Assembly (NCBI RefSeq): GCF_014201335.1
Contig: NZ_JACHEB010000001.1
Coordinates: 682,001 to 746,000 of the forward strand
Direction: 5' to 3'
DNA length: 64,000 bases
DNA from: Tunturiibacter gelidiferens
GTDB lineage: Bacteria > Acidobacteriota > Terriglobia > Terriglobales > Acidobacteriaceae
The position numbers were made by a program, and so were the translations under genes. A model generated the notes under the pieces. It was not told where the DNA came from. It made no database searches and was given only the letters and a program-made list of their open reading frames with translations. Below, in pieces: positions 8,314 through 16,960 of this stretch (position 1 is its first letter; the number at the start of each line of letters is the position of its first letter).

Positions 8314-8478
8314 ATGACCACCATCTGCAAACATCCCATTGTCAAAATCGTCGCCCGCGAGGATGACGCCGAATTCGTTGAGTGTCAGAAGTGCGGAGAG
8401 GTCTTCGACTCGGCCGAGTACAGCGACATCGCCATCGAAGAAAAGACCGCGCTCGCCGAGAGTCCCTCCGACGATTAA
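8314..8478 (+). CDS. 54-aa CxxC (zinc-ribbon-like) small protein
   Basis: Small acidic protein beginning MTTICKHPIVKIVARE. It has C5-x-H7 near the N-terminus and a CQKCGEVF knuckle at about residues 24-31, so one zinc site built from C5/H7 and the CxxC pair is plausible. The last third is acidic and disordered-looking. A plus-strand promoter fits well: TTGACA near 8258, then a 17-nt spacer and CAAAAT near 8281. The gene ends tail to tail with pgsA, overlapping by 4 nt. Codon use is normal for the window. I do not recognise a named family; it may be an RNA- or protein-binding adaptor. Confidence 0.7.
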   Translation: MTTICKHPIVKIVAREDDAEFVECQKCGEVFDSAEYSDIAIEEKTALAESPSDD

Positions 8479-9050
8479 ACTACCGTCTGCTCCGGCGGCG
8501 AGTTCATCCTTCGCAGCACAATCCAGGCATACTGCGCCGCAGAAAGCGGTGCCAATACAGCAATCGAGCGCACTAGAATATCTCGAAACGTCGCCAGCTC
8601 CGTCGACACAAACAACTTCTGACAAAGTACAGCAATCAGAGCGACAATCTGCACAAACGTGTTCAGCTTCCCGAATACGCTCGGCCTGAAGTCGCGCAGA
8701 GTCCCCGTCACAAACAGAAGTGTCGAAATCAGGAGAATCCCCACATCTCTGCTGAAGACCAGAACCGTAACGTACAGCGGAATCATTCCAACGTGGGTCA
8801 GCACTACGAATAGCGAACTGAGCAACAATTTGTCTGCGATAGGATCGAGATACTGTCCCAGCGTGGTCTTCTGACTCAGCCATCGCGCCAGCAATCCATC
8901 CAAGGCATCGCTGATTCCGGCAAGCATAAACAACGCGAACGCGATGCCATAATGCCCATCCAGAATCTCAATCAAAAGGAAGGGGATAATAAAGAGCCGC
9001 ATCAGCGTAAGCAGGTTCGGCGCAGCGCGAAATTGGCTGAGAAAGGGCAC
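8475..9050 (-). CDS. pgsA: CDP-diacylglycerol--glycerol-3-phosphate phosphatidyltransferase
   Basis: Membrane enzyme of 191 aa for the committed step of phosphatidylglycerol synthesis (CDP-DAG plus glycerol-3-phosphate). The CDP-alcohol phosphatidyltransferase signature is complete: D48-x2-D51-G-x2-A-R-x8-G-x3-D69-x3-D73 (SDALDGLLARW ... GQYLDPIAD). N-terminal PNLLTLMRLFIIPFLL is characteristic of PgsA, and several hydrophobic helices follow. A cardiolipin-synthase-like CDP-alcohol transferase of the same fold cannot be fully excluded. It is transcribed away from tRNA-Val. Confidence 0.88.
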   Translation of the reverse strand: MPFLSQFRAAPNLLTLMRLFIIPFLLIEILDGHYGIAFALFMLAGISDALDGLLARWLSQKTTLGQYLDPIADKLLLSSLFVVLTHVGMIPLYVTVLVFSRDVGILLISTLLFVTGTLRDFRPSVFGKLNTFVQIVALIAVLCQKLFVSTELATFRDILVRSIAVLAPLSAAQYAWIVLRRMNSPPEQTVV

Positions 9051-9089
9051 GATGCGGGATCAATCCATCCTAACCCAACCCCGCGAAGG

Positions 9090-9118
9090 TTGCCCCAGCG
9101 TCAATCTCCATTTAGACT
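9090..9118 (+). promoter_or_regulatory. probable promoter of tRNA-Val
   Basis: TTGCCC at 9090-9095 and TAGACT at 9113-9118 with a 17-nt spacer resemble sigma-70 boxes. The predicted transcript start lies just before the tRNA 5' end at 9131. Box quality is moderate. Confidence 0.4.
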
Positions 9119-9130
9119 GAAAGAACGCAC

Positions 9131-9207
9131 AGGCGCGTAGCTCAGTTGGTTAGAGCGCTACCTTGACACGGTAGAGGTCAGCGGTTCGAATCCGCTCGTG
9201 CCTACCA
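9131..9207 (+). tRNA. tRNA-Val (anticodon GAC)
   Basis: The acceptor arm AGGCGCG pairs with CGTGCCT (one G-T pair), followed by discriminator A and an encoded CCA at 9205-9207. The anticodon stem CTACC/GGTAG holds the loop TTGACAC with anticodon GAC. The T arm is GCGG-TTCGAAT-CCGC. It stands alone, with pgsA upstream on the other strand. Confidence 0.97.
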
Positions 9208-9778
9208 TCTCTTAGAGCACTTACCACAGGCAGCTCAGACGTTGGTAGCTTTGGACAGCAAACCCTGAGACACTTGCTCATTCAGTTCCCCGTTCATCGT
9301 GCCCGCGCTACTAGCCATCGTGAACCTTTTGCTATGCAGATCCTCAGCTAGTAACCAGAACGTCACTAGCTTTTCTGCCAAACAAATATCTGCGGCCTCG
9401 CAATCCACTCGAATACACTACTTCCCCCTCTTCAACCAACACTAAAATCTAGTTAGTCAGGCAGCTGGCAAAAGAGCCAAGTACTGCCTTACAGTGCCCA
9501 CTAGCTTTTATTGCTCCTATGATATGTTTTTCCTGCTGAACATTTTCACGTGAACCGCATCACTCCTACCTGGACAGGTTGCAGGAAGGTCCCTCAGTGG
9601 AATGCAGGCCATGCGTTGAAGAAGCTCGGAGATACGTGACCGCGGGTTTCTTCGCGCTTCGGGCGAAACGGGCTGACCTCGTTGGGTCGCAAGTCGAACG
9701 CCGCTTCCGGTTGTCAAAAGATCCAACAGGCTCCTACGCTATCGGACAGCAGCGACATGTGCCCGTCACGGAGAAGTT
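9208..9778. other. gene-poor intergenic region before the efflux operon
   Basis: About 570 nt with no convincing gene; short open frames here lack family features. The only structured element seen is the 10-bp palindrome TTCACGTGAA at 9545-9554, about 230 nt before the TolC-like start, which could be an operator. A TATGAT box is at 9518-9523 without a good -35. No regulator gene is adjacent. Confidence 0.5.
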
Positions 9779-11140
9779 ATGAGCACTGGGGCGAGTTTCT
9801 CTGGTCCATCGCGCATTGTGGCAGCCGTTCTCTGCCTTCTATTGGTCGTCACTGTTTTTTGTAAATACGGCCTCGCCCAATCCTCCCCCGATCCATCCCC
9901 TCAATCTCTTCCTCTCACGCTGAAGGACGCCGTAAACTTGGCGCTGAAGCAAAACCCACAAGTCGTGGCCTTGCGGCTACTCTCGTTGGAAAGCGACCGC
10001 AATCGCCAAATCTCACGCGCCGCTCTACTGCCACAGGCAAATCTCACAAGTCTGGGAGCGGTCAGGCAGTACAATCTGGCTTCGGTCGAGCGCACCACCA
10101 CGCGCCGTACGGGCGGCCCCTTTCAATATATCCAGGCCGGCCCCGCATGGTCTCAGTCGCTTTTTAATCTTCCCTTATTTCGCAATTACCAGATCTCCAG
10201 CGAAGGTGTTCGCGAAGCACACGCGCAAGAGAACGTAACGCGCGAAGACGTCACTGCCTCGGTCGTAACTCAGTACATCCTGGTACTCCGCGCCTTTGCG
10301 ACTTACGACGCCGCAAAGGTCCGCGTCGCTCTCGCCGAGCGCCTTTACGAGCAAGCGTCGAGTCTTCAGAAGACGGGAATCGGCCTGAACATCGACACTA
10401 CTCGTGCGCAGGTCGAGTTACAGAACGAACGGCAGAATCTGATCGACGCGGAAACCGAGACACACACATCGAACTACATCTTGGCCGAACTGCTCAATCT
10501 TCCGCGCGATCAGGAGCCGGTAGTCACAGATAAATTGCAGTTCTTCGATCTGCCCGAGTTTGAAGAAACAGCAGCCATCAATACGGCGTTCGTAAATCGT
10601 CCGGAGATGCAAGTGCAAACATCGCAAGAGCGCATCACCAATCTGGAGCGGAAATCTGCGTTGGACGAGCGCGCACCACAGATCGATTTCACTGGAATAT
10701 GGCTTTACCAGGGCTCGCGTTTCGACAACGGCATTCCCGCTTACAGATATCAAATCGCCTTTAACATGCCACTCTTTACCGGCGGCCGAATACATGCCGA
10801 AGTTGCTCGCGCAAACCTCGAGCAAAAGCGTATCGCGCAGAACCGTCAACTTCTCGAGGCGCGCATCGTTCGCGAAGTAAAGTCGGCGATCGTCGAGCTC
10901 GAGGCCGCGCGCAAAAACGTCGACGTCGCGAACCTGGGACTTCAACTAGCGAACGATGAAGTCGCGCAGGCCCAACGCCGCTTCGCCGCCGGAGTTACCA
11001 CCAACATTGAAGTCGTCACCGCGCAGGACGCATTAGCGCGTGCAAACTCGAACCAAATCGACGCGCTCTATCGTTTCAACCAGTTCAGAGTCGATCTGGC
11101 CCGGGCAATGGGCGAGGTACAGAACACATATGCCAAATAA
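9779..11140 (+). CDS. TolC-family outer-membrane efflux protein
   Basis: Outer-membrane channel protein of 453 aa for a tripartite drug pump. A signal peptide spans about residues 1-34 (a hydrophobic stretch ending in YGLAQ). Two OEP repeats follow, each starting with the typical helix (LTLKDAVNLALKQNPQV; the second around residue 270), and heptad-rich regions (ARANLEQKRIAQNRQLLEARI) form the coiled coils. It is the first gene of a three-gene operon, with 27 nt to the adaptor. Partners imply an EmrAB-TolC-like system exporting drugs or organic anions by proton motive force. Confidence 0.9.
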   Translation: MSTGASFSGPSRIVAAVLCLLLVVTVFCKYGLAQSSPDPSPQSLPLTLKDAVNLALKQNPQVVALRLLSLESDRNRQISRAALLPQANLTSLGAVRQYNLASVERTTTRRTGGPFQYIQAGPAWSQSLFNLPLFRNYQISSEGVREAHAQENVTREDVTASVVTQYILVLRAFATYDAAKVRVALAERLYEQASSLQKTGIGLNIDTTRAQVELQNERQNLIDAETETHTSNYILAELLNLPRDQEPVVTDKLQFFDLPEFEETAAINTAFVNRPEMQVQTSQERITNLERKSALDERAPQIDFTGIWLYQGSRFDNGIPAYRYQIAFNMPLFTGGRIHAEVARANLEQKRIAQNRQLLEARIVREVKSAIVELEAARKNVDVANLGLQLANDEVAQAQRRFAAGVTTNIEVVTAQDALARANSNQIDALYRFNQFRVDLARAMGEVQNTYAK

Positions 11141-11167
11141 CGAGACCCGCGAAAGAAAATTGTATCG

Positions 11168-12469
11168 ATGAGCTCGACTCCTACACCACCTGCTCCGACG
11201 CCAGAATCTTCAAAGGCACCGACGCCGCAGACGACACCTTCCTTTCTGGCGACGGCTGGCAAGGCGATTCGCGATCTTCCTCTTCTGGGGAAGATCGCAT
11301 TGATTGCACTCCTGCTTATCCTGCTCGTCGTCTGCTACATCTGGATGGGACAAGTAACCACGGAAGACGCACAGGTCGACGCCCACATCACTGCTGTCGC
11401 ATCCCAGGTCTCTGGTTACGTCGTCGCCCTGCCGATCAACGACAACGTAGACGTCAAAGCAGGGGATGTATTGGTGCAGATTGATCCGCGCGAATACAAA
11501 GCGGAGGTCGATCAGGCCAAGGCCTCTTTCGATCTTTCCCAAGCCGAGGCGAACGCGGCCAAACTTCAGATCGGACTGACACGCGGCACCACAACACATA
11601 GCACCGGCGGCGCCGTGGCACAGAGCCAATCGGATACCGCCGACTATTCGATGGCGCAAACCCAACTGGAACGTGCCGCCACCGCAAACCTGCTTCAGGC
11701 GAAGGCCGAAGTCGCCGCCAAAAGGGCAACCAACGAACGTGCCCAGGCCGACCTTGAACGCTATAAGCCACTCGTCGAAACCAACGACGTCTCCAAGTTT
11801 CAATTCGATGCCGTCGACGCAGCCGCCCGGGTCGCGCAAAGCGACCTCGCAGCCTCCGAACAGCAACTCGTTGCAGCGGAGCAGAATGTAGAGATCGCTA
11901 AAGCCACATTGAGTTCGTCAAAAGCAAGGGTCGCGCGCTCGCAATCTCTCCTGCTGGAATCGAGAGCCCGCGAGCAACAAGTTCCGATTACCGAGTCGAC
12001 GTACAAATCCGCACTTGCAGGCGTTGAACGCGCCAAAGCCGTGTGGGACCAGGCTCTGCTGAATCTCGGGTACACCACAATCATTGCGCCGATCACTGGC
12101 CAGGTAACCCAGCTGACCGTTCACCTCGGACAATACGTTCTACCCGGAAACTTGCTGTTCACACTCGTGCCGCTCGATAAGGTGTACATCACTGCGAACT
12201 TCAAAGAAACACAGATGGCTCACGTTCACCCTGGTCAGCGTGCGAAGATTCACGTCGACACGTACAACCGCGACTTCGAGGGCATCGTAGACTCCATTGC
12301 AGGTGCAGCTGGCTCCCGGCAGGCGCTTCTGCCTCCACAGAATGCGACCGGCAACTTCATCAAAGTAGTGCAGCGTCTTCCAGTAAAAATTCTTGTGAAC
12401 CAAAGCCAGGACTCGCGCTTTGTCCTGCGCCCGGGAATGAACGTCGAAGCTACCATCTACACTCGCTGA
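11168..12469 (+). CDS. HlyD/EmrA-family membrane fusion protein
   Basis: Periplasmic adaptor of 433 aa. A Pro/Thr-rich cytoplasmic N-terminus (about 45 residues) precedes a single membrane helix (KIALIALLLILLVVCYIWM), then DAQVDAHITAVASQVSGYV, the classic EmrA/HlyD barrel-sandwich start. A long coiled-coil hairpin (about residues 110-290) and the second lipoyl half (TTIIAPITGQVTQLTVHLGQ) follow. It would bridge the MFS pump and the TolC-type channel encoded on either side. The gene sits between them with gaps of 27 and 13 nt. Confidence 0.92.
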   Translation: MSSTPTPPAPTPESSKAPTPQTTPSFLATAGKAIRDLPLLGKIALIALLLILLVVCYIWMGQVTTEDAQVDAHITAVASQVSGYVVALPINDNVDVKAGDVLVQIDPREYKAEVDQAKASFDLSQAEANAAKLQIGLTRGTTTHSTGGAVAQSQSDTADYSMAQTQLERAATANLLQAKAEVAAKRATNERAQADLERYKPLVETNDVSKFQFDAVDAAARVAQSDLAASEQQLVAAEQNVEIAKATLSSSKARVARSQSLLLESRAREQQVPITESTYKSALAGVERAKAVWDQALLNLGYTTIIAPITGQVTQLTVHLGQYVLPGNLLFTLVPLDKVYITANFKETQMAHVHPGQRAKIHVDTYNRDFEGIVDSIAGAAGSRQALLPPQNATGNFIKVVQRLPVKILVNQSQDSRFVLRPGMNVEATIYTR

Positions 12470-12482
12470 ACGGCGGAGGGTC

Positions 12483-14141
12483 ATGAGCTATCTTGCTGGC
12501 AACAGTCCCGGCAGCCTCGAACCATGGGAGGAGGAGTACAGCCAACATGTAAGCCAATCGCTCGCCCAACTTTCCCATAAACACAGACTGATCATTTTGC
12601 TTAGCGTCGGTCTTATCACCGCAATCGAAGTCTCGAACCGACTCTCCATCAATGTCCTGCTTCCGGACCTGCAGGGCAACGTTGCGGGCACCTCGGACGA
12701 GGTTAGTTGGGTAGTCATTCTCTACAATCTCGGGTTCTTGTGTTCGATGGCAATTAGTTATTGGATGACGCGCGTTCTCGGCTCACGTCGCCATCTGCTC
12801 ATCAGCATTGCGTTCTACGCTACAGGGGCCATCGGATGCTTCTTGAGTCCCCACAGCCTCAGGCTCTTGCTTATCTCGCGGGTCATCATGGGCTTTGGTG
12901 GTGGAGCGTTTCTGGTTCGCACAGTTATCCTTGTCCGCCTGATGTTCCCCGGAAGCGCTAGCATCTTCGCCATATCCTGTCTTTACGCAGAGCTTTCCGC
13001 TTTCGAAGTCGTCTACCCCGTCGCCATGGGCTGGATCTCCGATACATTGCGCTGGAACTATGCCTTCCTGTTGGATTTTCCTTTTCTCGCTATTGGCACA
13101 TTTCTGATCTGGAAATACTTGCCTTGGGGACATCTTTCCTTACATAGCGAAAAGTCCTACCTCGACGCATGGGGCGGGGGACTCCTGCTTGCGGCGCTCG
13201 GTGCCATGCAGATTGCGCTCAGTAGAGGAGAGCGCGACCTATGGTTTCAATCGCCTTTGATCGTGTGCTGCTTGGTCGTGGCAGTCGTTTGCTTCGCGGG
13301 TTTTCTCTGGTGGGACTGGAGACCTGAAAATCCCGCACCTGTTTTTCATCTGCGCACCATCTGGCGGGAAGCTGCACTACGATCCTACGTAATGATCGTG
13401 GCTATCGTTGGCGCGATGTTAGGCGCCGGATTGTACGTCCTGCCTCAATATCTGCGTTTCGTGCAGGATTACAGCGCAACTCAGACGGGCGGCTTTATTT
13501 CGACGTACACCATCGGATTGGGAATCGGTTTGCTGATTACAGTGCGTTACGTACAGCCGCGGCTTGGCGGAGTCAGAGTGGTCGCCCTCGGCGCATTGAT
13601 GATGTGCGCTTCCAGCATCAACTTCATATACATCTGGACGCCCACCACACCAACCTGGCTTCTCGCACTGTCGATCTTCCTGCAAGGTTTGTCTATGGCG
13701 CCGCTGGTGAGAGGTGCTTCCAACATTGCCACAGGCCAGGCAGCCTTATTCGACGTGAATGACATCTCTACAAGCTATTTTTTTATTCGACAATTGGGGA
13801 ACACCTTCGGGGTCACCGCCGCAACCGTTATGTTCGACCGCCGCCAGACGTTGCACTCCGCACGTCTTGTCGACGTCGCCAACCGTCTCGACCCAACCCT
13901 TCAATCAACCCTGGCGCAATACTCGAGTCTGATCGAGCGAAGTGGGGGAGCAGCCAGCAATCCTGCCCTCGGTGCCATCCAAATCTTCCAATCGGACGTG
14001 ATCACTCAGAGCCGGCTACTCTCCTACATCGACATATACTTCGGTCTCGCGGTTCTAAGTGCAATCGTCTTTTTCCTGGTAATCGTCACCCGCCCCAAGA
14101 ATACATCCGCGCCAACACGCCCTCACTTCCACTTGTGGTGA
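12483..14141 (+). CDS. MFS drug:H+ antiporter, DHA2 (EmrB-like) family
   Basis: Inner-membrane transporter of 552 aa with about 14 hydrophobic segments, as expected of the DHA2 group. The N-terminal half carries the family's conserved LPDLQGN...DEVSWVVILYNLG helix 1-2 region and a basic loop (TRVLGSRRHLL) at the motif-A position. Motif C is relaxed. Being last in the TolC-EmrA-EmrB operon, it is the energised pump of the tripartite system. Substrate is unknown. The gene ends 17 nt from the GH2 gene on the other strand; no clear terminator hairpin separates them. Confidence 0.9.
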   Translation: MSYLAGNSPGSLEPWEEEYSQHVSQSLAQLSHKHRLIILLSVGLITAIEVSNRLSINVLLPDLQGNVAGTSDEVSWVVILYNLGFLCSMAISYWMTRVLGSRRHLLISIAFYATGAIGCFLSPHSLRLLLISRVIMGFGGGAFLVRTVILVRLMFPGSASIFAISCLYAELSAFEVVYPVAMGWISDTLRWNYAFLLDFPFLAIGTFLIWKYLPWGHLSLHSEKSYLDAWGGGLLLAALGAMQIALSRGERDLWFQSPLIVCCLVVAVVCFAGFLWWDWRPENPAPVFHLRTIWREAALRSYVMIVAIVGAMLGAGLYVLPQYLRFVQDYSATQTGGFISTYTIGLGIGLLITVRYVQPRLGGVRVVALGALMMCASSINFIYIWTPTTPTWLLALSIFLQGLSMAPLVRGASNIATGQAALFDVNDISTSYFFIRQLGNTFGVTAATVMFDRRQTLHSARLVDVANRLDPTLQSTLAQYSSLIERSGGAASNPALGAIQIFQSDVITQSRLLSYIDIYFGLAVLSAIVFFLVIVTRPKNTSAPTRPHFHLW

Positions 14142-14158
14142 TAGACCATTCAACCCAC

Positions 14159-16840
14159 TTACTTCGCCGAAAGCATCGGCAGCCCCGTCACAGGCCAATG
14201 CTCCACGAGTGCTTCAACATTGGCCTCAATCCCAGCTCCGGCCGACGATCCAGCCACCACTCCAACGTTCCATCCATCCACCACCACCAACGCATCCTCT
14301 CCCTTTAGGTCCGAAGTCGCCGCTTCCATCGTGACCGTTCTCGTCTCATTCGGCAGCAGCGAAATGTAGTTATCGCTGTAATACACCGGCAGCACGCGCT
14401 CACCTGAACGCTTCCGGCGCAACTGCAGATGCGTCATCAGCGCAACCTCCTTGCCGGGATTATGCAGCGTCACCGAGACCACGCTTTTTCCGTCAGTGTC
14501 GCTTCGGCTCACCTTCGCATCAAGCGTAATTGTCGACAAACTGTCCAGCATCTTCAGGTCATCCTGATGTTCCGGCAGCGCGCGCCAGTAGAAGTTCTCC
14601 GAAATCACCTTCCCAGTCGCGTCCTTCAACTGCAGCTTCACAAAGTGAACTGGGGAAAGACTTGCAGGCCAAGCCACCGATCCAAGCGTTGTCGCCAAGC
14701 TCGCGCCTGCAGACACATCAAAATCATGCTCATACTGCACCGAACCATCCAGGTTATAAATCGCAAGATGAGCGCGCGCATTCTCCAATGACGTGCTCAG
14801 ATTATTGATCACCTGAACCTCACCACTACCTTCATTCAGCTGAATATGAATCGGCTCCGCTGCCTTCTTCACCGCGAACAACGCCGAATTAGGTTCAAGA
14901 TCATGATGATAGAGCTGCCACACAAAGCTCGGCTGCGCAGGATTGCTCATCCACGTAATCACGCCGGTCGTCGGATGAAACAGCTTCGCATTCCGTCCCT
15001 CATACATCGCGCGAAACGCCTCATAGTTCGCAAGCTGTGACTTCCGCACAAAGTCCGCGAGATTCGCCACCTTGCCGTATCGATCCGCGATCATCGCTGG
15101 ATACGTATCGCCATCCGCTGCACCCTTGGCGAAGTCATGCTCCGCCCAGTCGTCATTGATCGTCTCCCAGTCCTTCTCCGGCATCATGCCCTGAATCGAC
15201 TCAAGCGTCGGCACCGACACGCTTCCAATCTCCGTCTTGAAAGCTTCGTCGTAGACATAAAACTCCCGAGGTGTTCGCCAGTGATAAGGGCCATGCGAAT
15301 TGACTCCCCGTCCATCAGCCGAGTTCGCCTGGTACAACCGAGTCGGTTCCAACTCCGTCATCAAAACCCGCAGCGCATCGTCGATCTTCTTCGGCGGATA
15401 GCCTTCATTCCGCGCACACCACAACACGATCGAAGGATGATTCCGAAACCGCAGAATCTTATCCCGCACATTCGCCATATAGGTATCGAAGTCGTCTGGG
15501 TCAGGTCCATCTGAGGGATTTGGTTGAAAAAACTCATCCCACACCAGAATCCCGTACTTATCACACAGCTCATAGAAATCTTCGCTCGTGCTCTGCCCCA
15601 CCCAGTTGCGAATCAAGTTCATATTCGCAATCTGGTGCATCCGAATCTGCGCCTCCAACCGCTCCCGCGGATTGCGCTTCATCGCCTCATCCAAGCCCCA
15701 ATTACCTCCGCGAATAAACACCCGAACGCCATTCACCGAGATCGTCAAATTCTCCGAGTCAGGCACCGCATACGTAAACTTGCGAACTCCAAAGCTCACA
15801 TCCTTGCTATCCGAAACCTTCCCATCCACCTCAAAGCTGAGGTGGAGCTTGTAGAGATTCTGTGGCCCATAGCCGTTCGGCCACCACAGCTTCGGATGTT
15901 CCACATGCATCGCCGGCGTACTCTTCGGATCGACGGTCACCACCTGCGAACTGTGCGGCGCCACCTCGATGTTCTGCGCAAACGTTACATCGCCAAAGCT
16001 TCCCTTCAACACGCCCTTCTGCGGCGCATCGGTCACATTCTCCACTCTGGCCTGCACCGAAATATCCGCCGAGTCCACCTTCGGCAGCGGAAGATCCGTG
16101 GTCACCAGCGGGTCCTTAATCACCACGGGTCCACTCGCCGAAATAAAAACCTTCTGCCAGATCCCCGTATCCCGATCGCGAATCGCAGGAATCCAATCCC
16201 AGCCAATCGTCGAAAGAAACGTCGGTCCATCGATCGCTGTGATGCCGCCGTTCTTACCCACGCCATCGCGAATCGTATGTTCGTGCGGATCGCCGGGATG
16301 AGGTTGCGGCGACACCAGCACCGCAAGCACCGCATCTTTCCCTGCTTTCACATCCAGTGAAATATCGAAGATCCCACGCCGAAACGCGCCTTTCATCGTC
16401 CCAACCTGTCTTCCGTTCACCCACACCTGAGCGGAAAAATTGATCCCCTCTAGATTCAGCCAAACATGCTTGCCAGCGTACGCCTTCGGGATTTTAAACA
16501 CCGTGCGATACCAGTACGGAGTACGAGCGAGACTCTCAGGAATCTTGTCAGGGCGATTATTCTCGCCATACAGAGGCTCTGGATAAACCCCAGCATTCAC
16601 CAGGCTCGTCAGCACCGTTCCCGGCACGGTCGCCGAGTACCAACCCTGCGGCCTGAAGCTTGTAGAACTAATCGCATCCCCAGTCTCGGTCACCTTCGCC
16701 GCATCCTGCAGCTGCCAACCGGCTCCCAAAGTTACCGACTCTGCAAAAGATGAATCAGCCGCCAAAGCCACGGAACCCAACCCCATCGATCCAGCAACAA
16801 ACAGCAAAACCAACGCCAATCCCAATACTTTCATTCGCAT
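14159..16840 (-). CDS. glycoside hydrolase family 2, exo-beta-glucosaminidase/mannosidase type
   Basis: Secreted retaining glycosidase of 893 aa. A signal peptide (about residues 1-28, ending SVALAADS) is followed by a sugar-binding jelly roll (YWYRTVFKIP, NFSAQVWVNGRQVG), an Ig-like domain, the TIM barrel, and C-terminal Ig-like domains. The putative acid/base is E479 in WCARNEGYP. The putative nucleophile is E537 in TEIGSVSVP. GRGVNSHGPYHW and TYPAMIADRYG resemble chitosan-active exo-beta-D-glucosaminidases (CsxA type) and GH2 mannosidases; which sugar is cleaved cannot be fixed. It follows the RND operon by 120 nt and may be transcribed separately. Confidence 0.88.
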   Translation of the reverse strand: MRMKVLGLALVLLFVAGSMGLGSVALAADSSFAESVTLGAGWQLQDAAKVTETGDAISSTSFRPQGWYSATVPGTVLTSLVNAGVYPEPLYGENNRPDKIPESLARTPYWYRTVFKIPKAYAGKHVWLNLEGINFSAQVWVNGRQVGTMKGAFRRGIFDISLDVKAGKDAVLAVLVSPQPHPGDPHEHTIRDGVGKNGGITAIDGPTFLSTIGWDWIPAIRDRDTGIWQKVFISASGPVVIKDPLVTTDLPLPKVDSADISVQARVENVTDAPQKGVLKGSFGDVTFAQNIEVAPHSSQVVTVDPKSTPAMHVEHPKLWWPNGYGPQNLYKLHLSFEVDGKVSDSKDVSFGVRKFTYAVPDSENLTISVNGVRVFIRGGNWGLDEAMKRNPRERLEAQIRMHQIANMNLIRNWVGQSTSEDFYELCDKYGILVWDEFFQPNPSDGPDPDDFDTYMANVRDKILRFRNHPSIVLWCARNEGYPPKKIDDALRVLMTELEPTRLYQANSADGRGVNSHGPYHWRTPREFYVYDEAFKTEIGSVSVPTLESIQGMMPEKDWETINDDWAEHDFAKGAADGDTYPAMIADRYGKVANLADFVRKSQLANYEAFRAMYEGRNAKLFHPTTGVITWMSNPAQPSFVWQLYHHDLEPNSALFAVKKAAEPIHIQLNEGSGEVQVINNLSTSLENARAHLAIYNLDGSVQYEHDFDVSAGASLATTLGSVAWPASLSPVHFVKLQLKDATGKVISENFYWRALPEHQDDLKMLDSLSTITLDAKVSRSDTDGKSVVSVTLHNPGKEVALMTHLQLRRKRSGERVLPVYYSDNYISLLPNETRTVTMEAATSDLKGEDALVVVDGWNVGVVAGSSAGAGIEANVEALVEHWPVTGLPMLSAK

Positions 16841-16960
16841 TCAACCCACGCCTCTGATCTCTCGATCTCTTGACCCGCCGAAATTTGTGACGCGCAAAGT
16901 TACACCGCGGCAAACATAGAAAACACTACACGATCCTCGAGCAAAGGTCACACCGCAGCG

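Noticed and set aside
9579..9782. 67-codon frame before the TolC-like gene
   Set aside because: Arg-rich composition, no ribosome-binding site, and it overlaps the start of the real gene.
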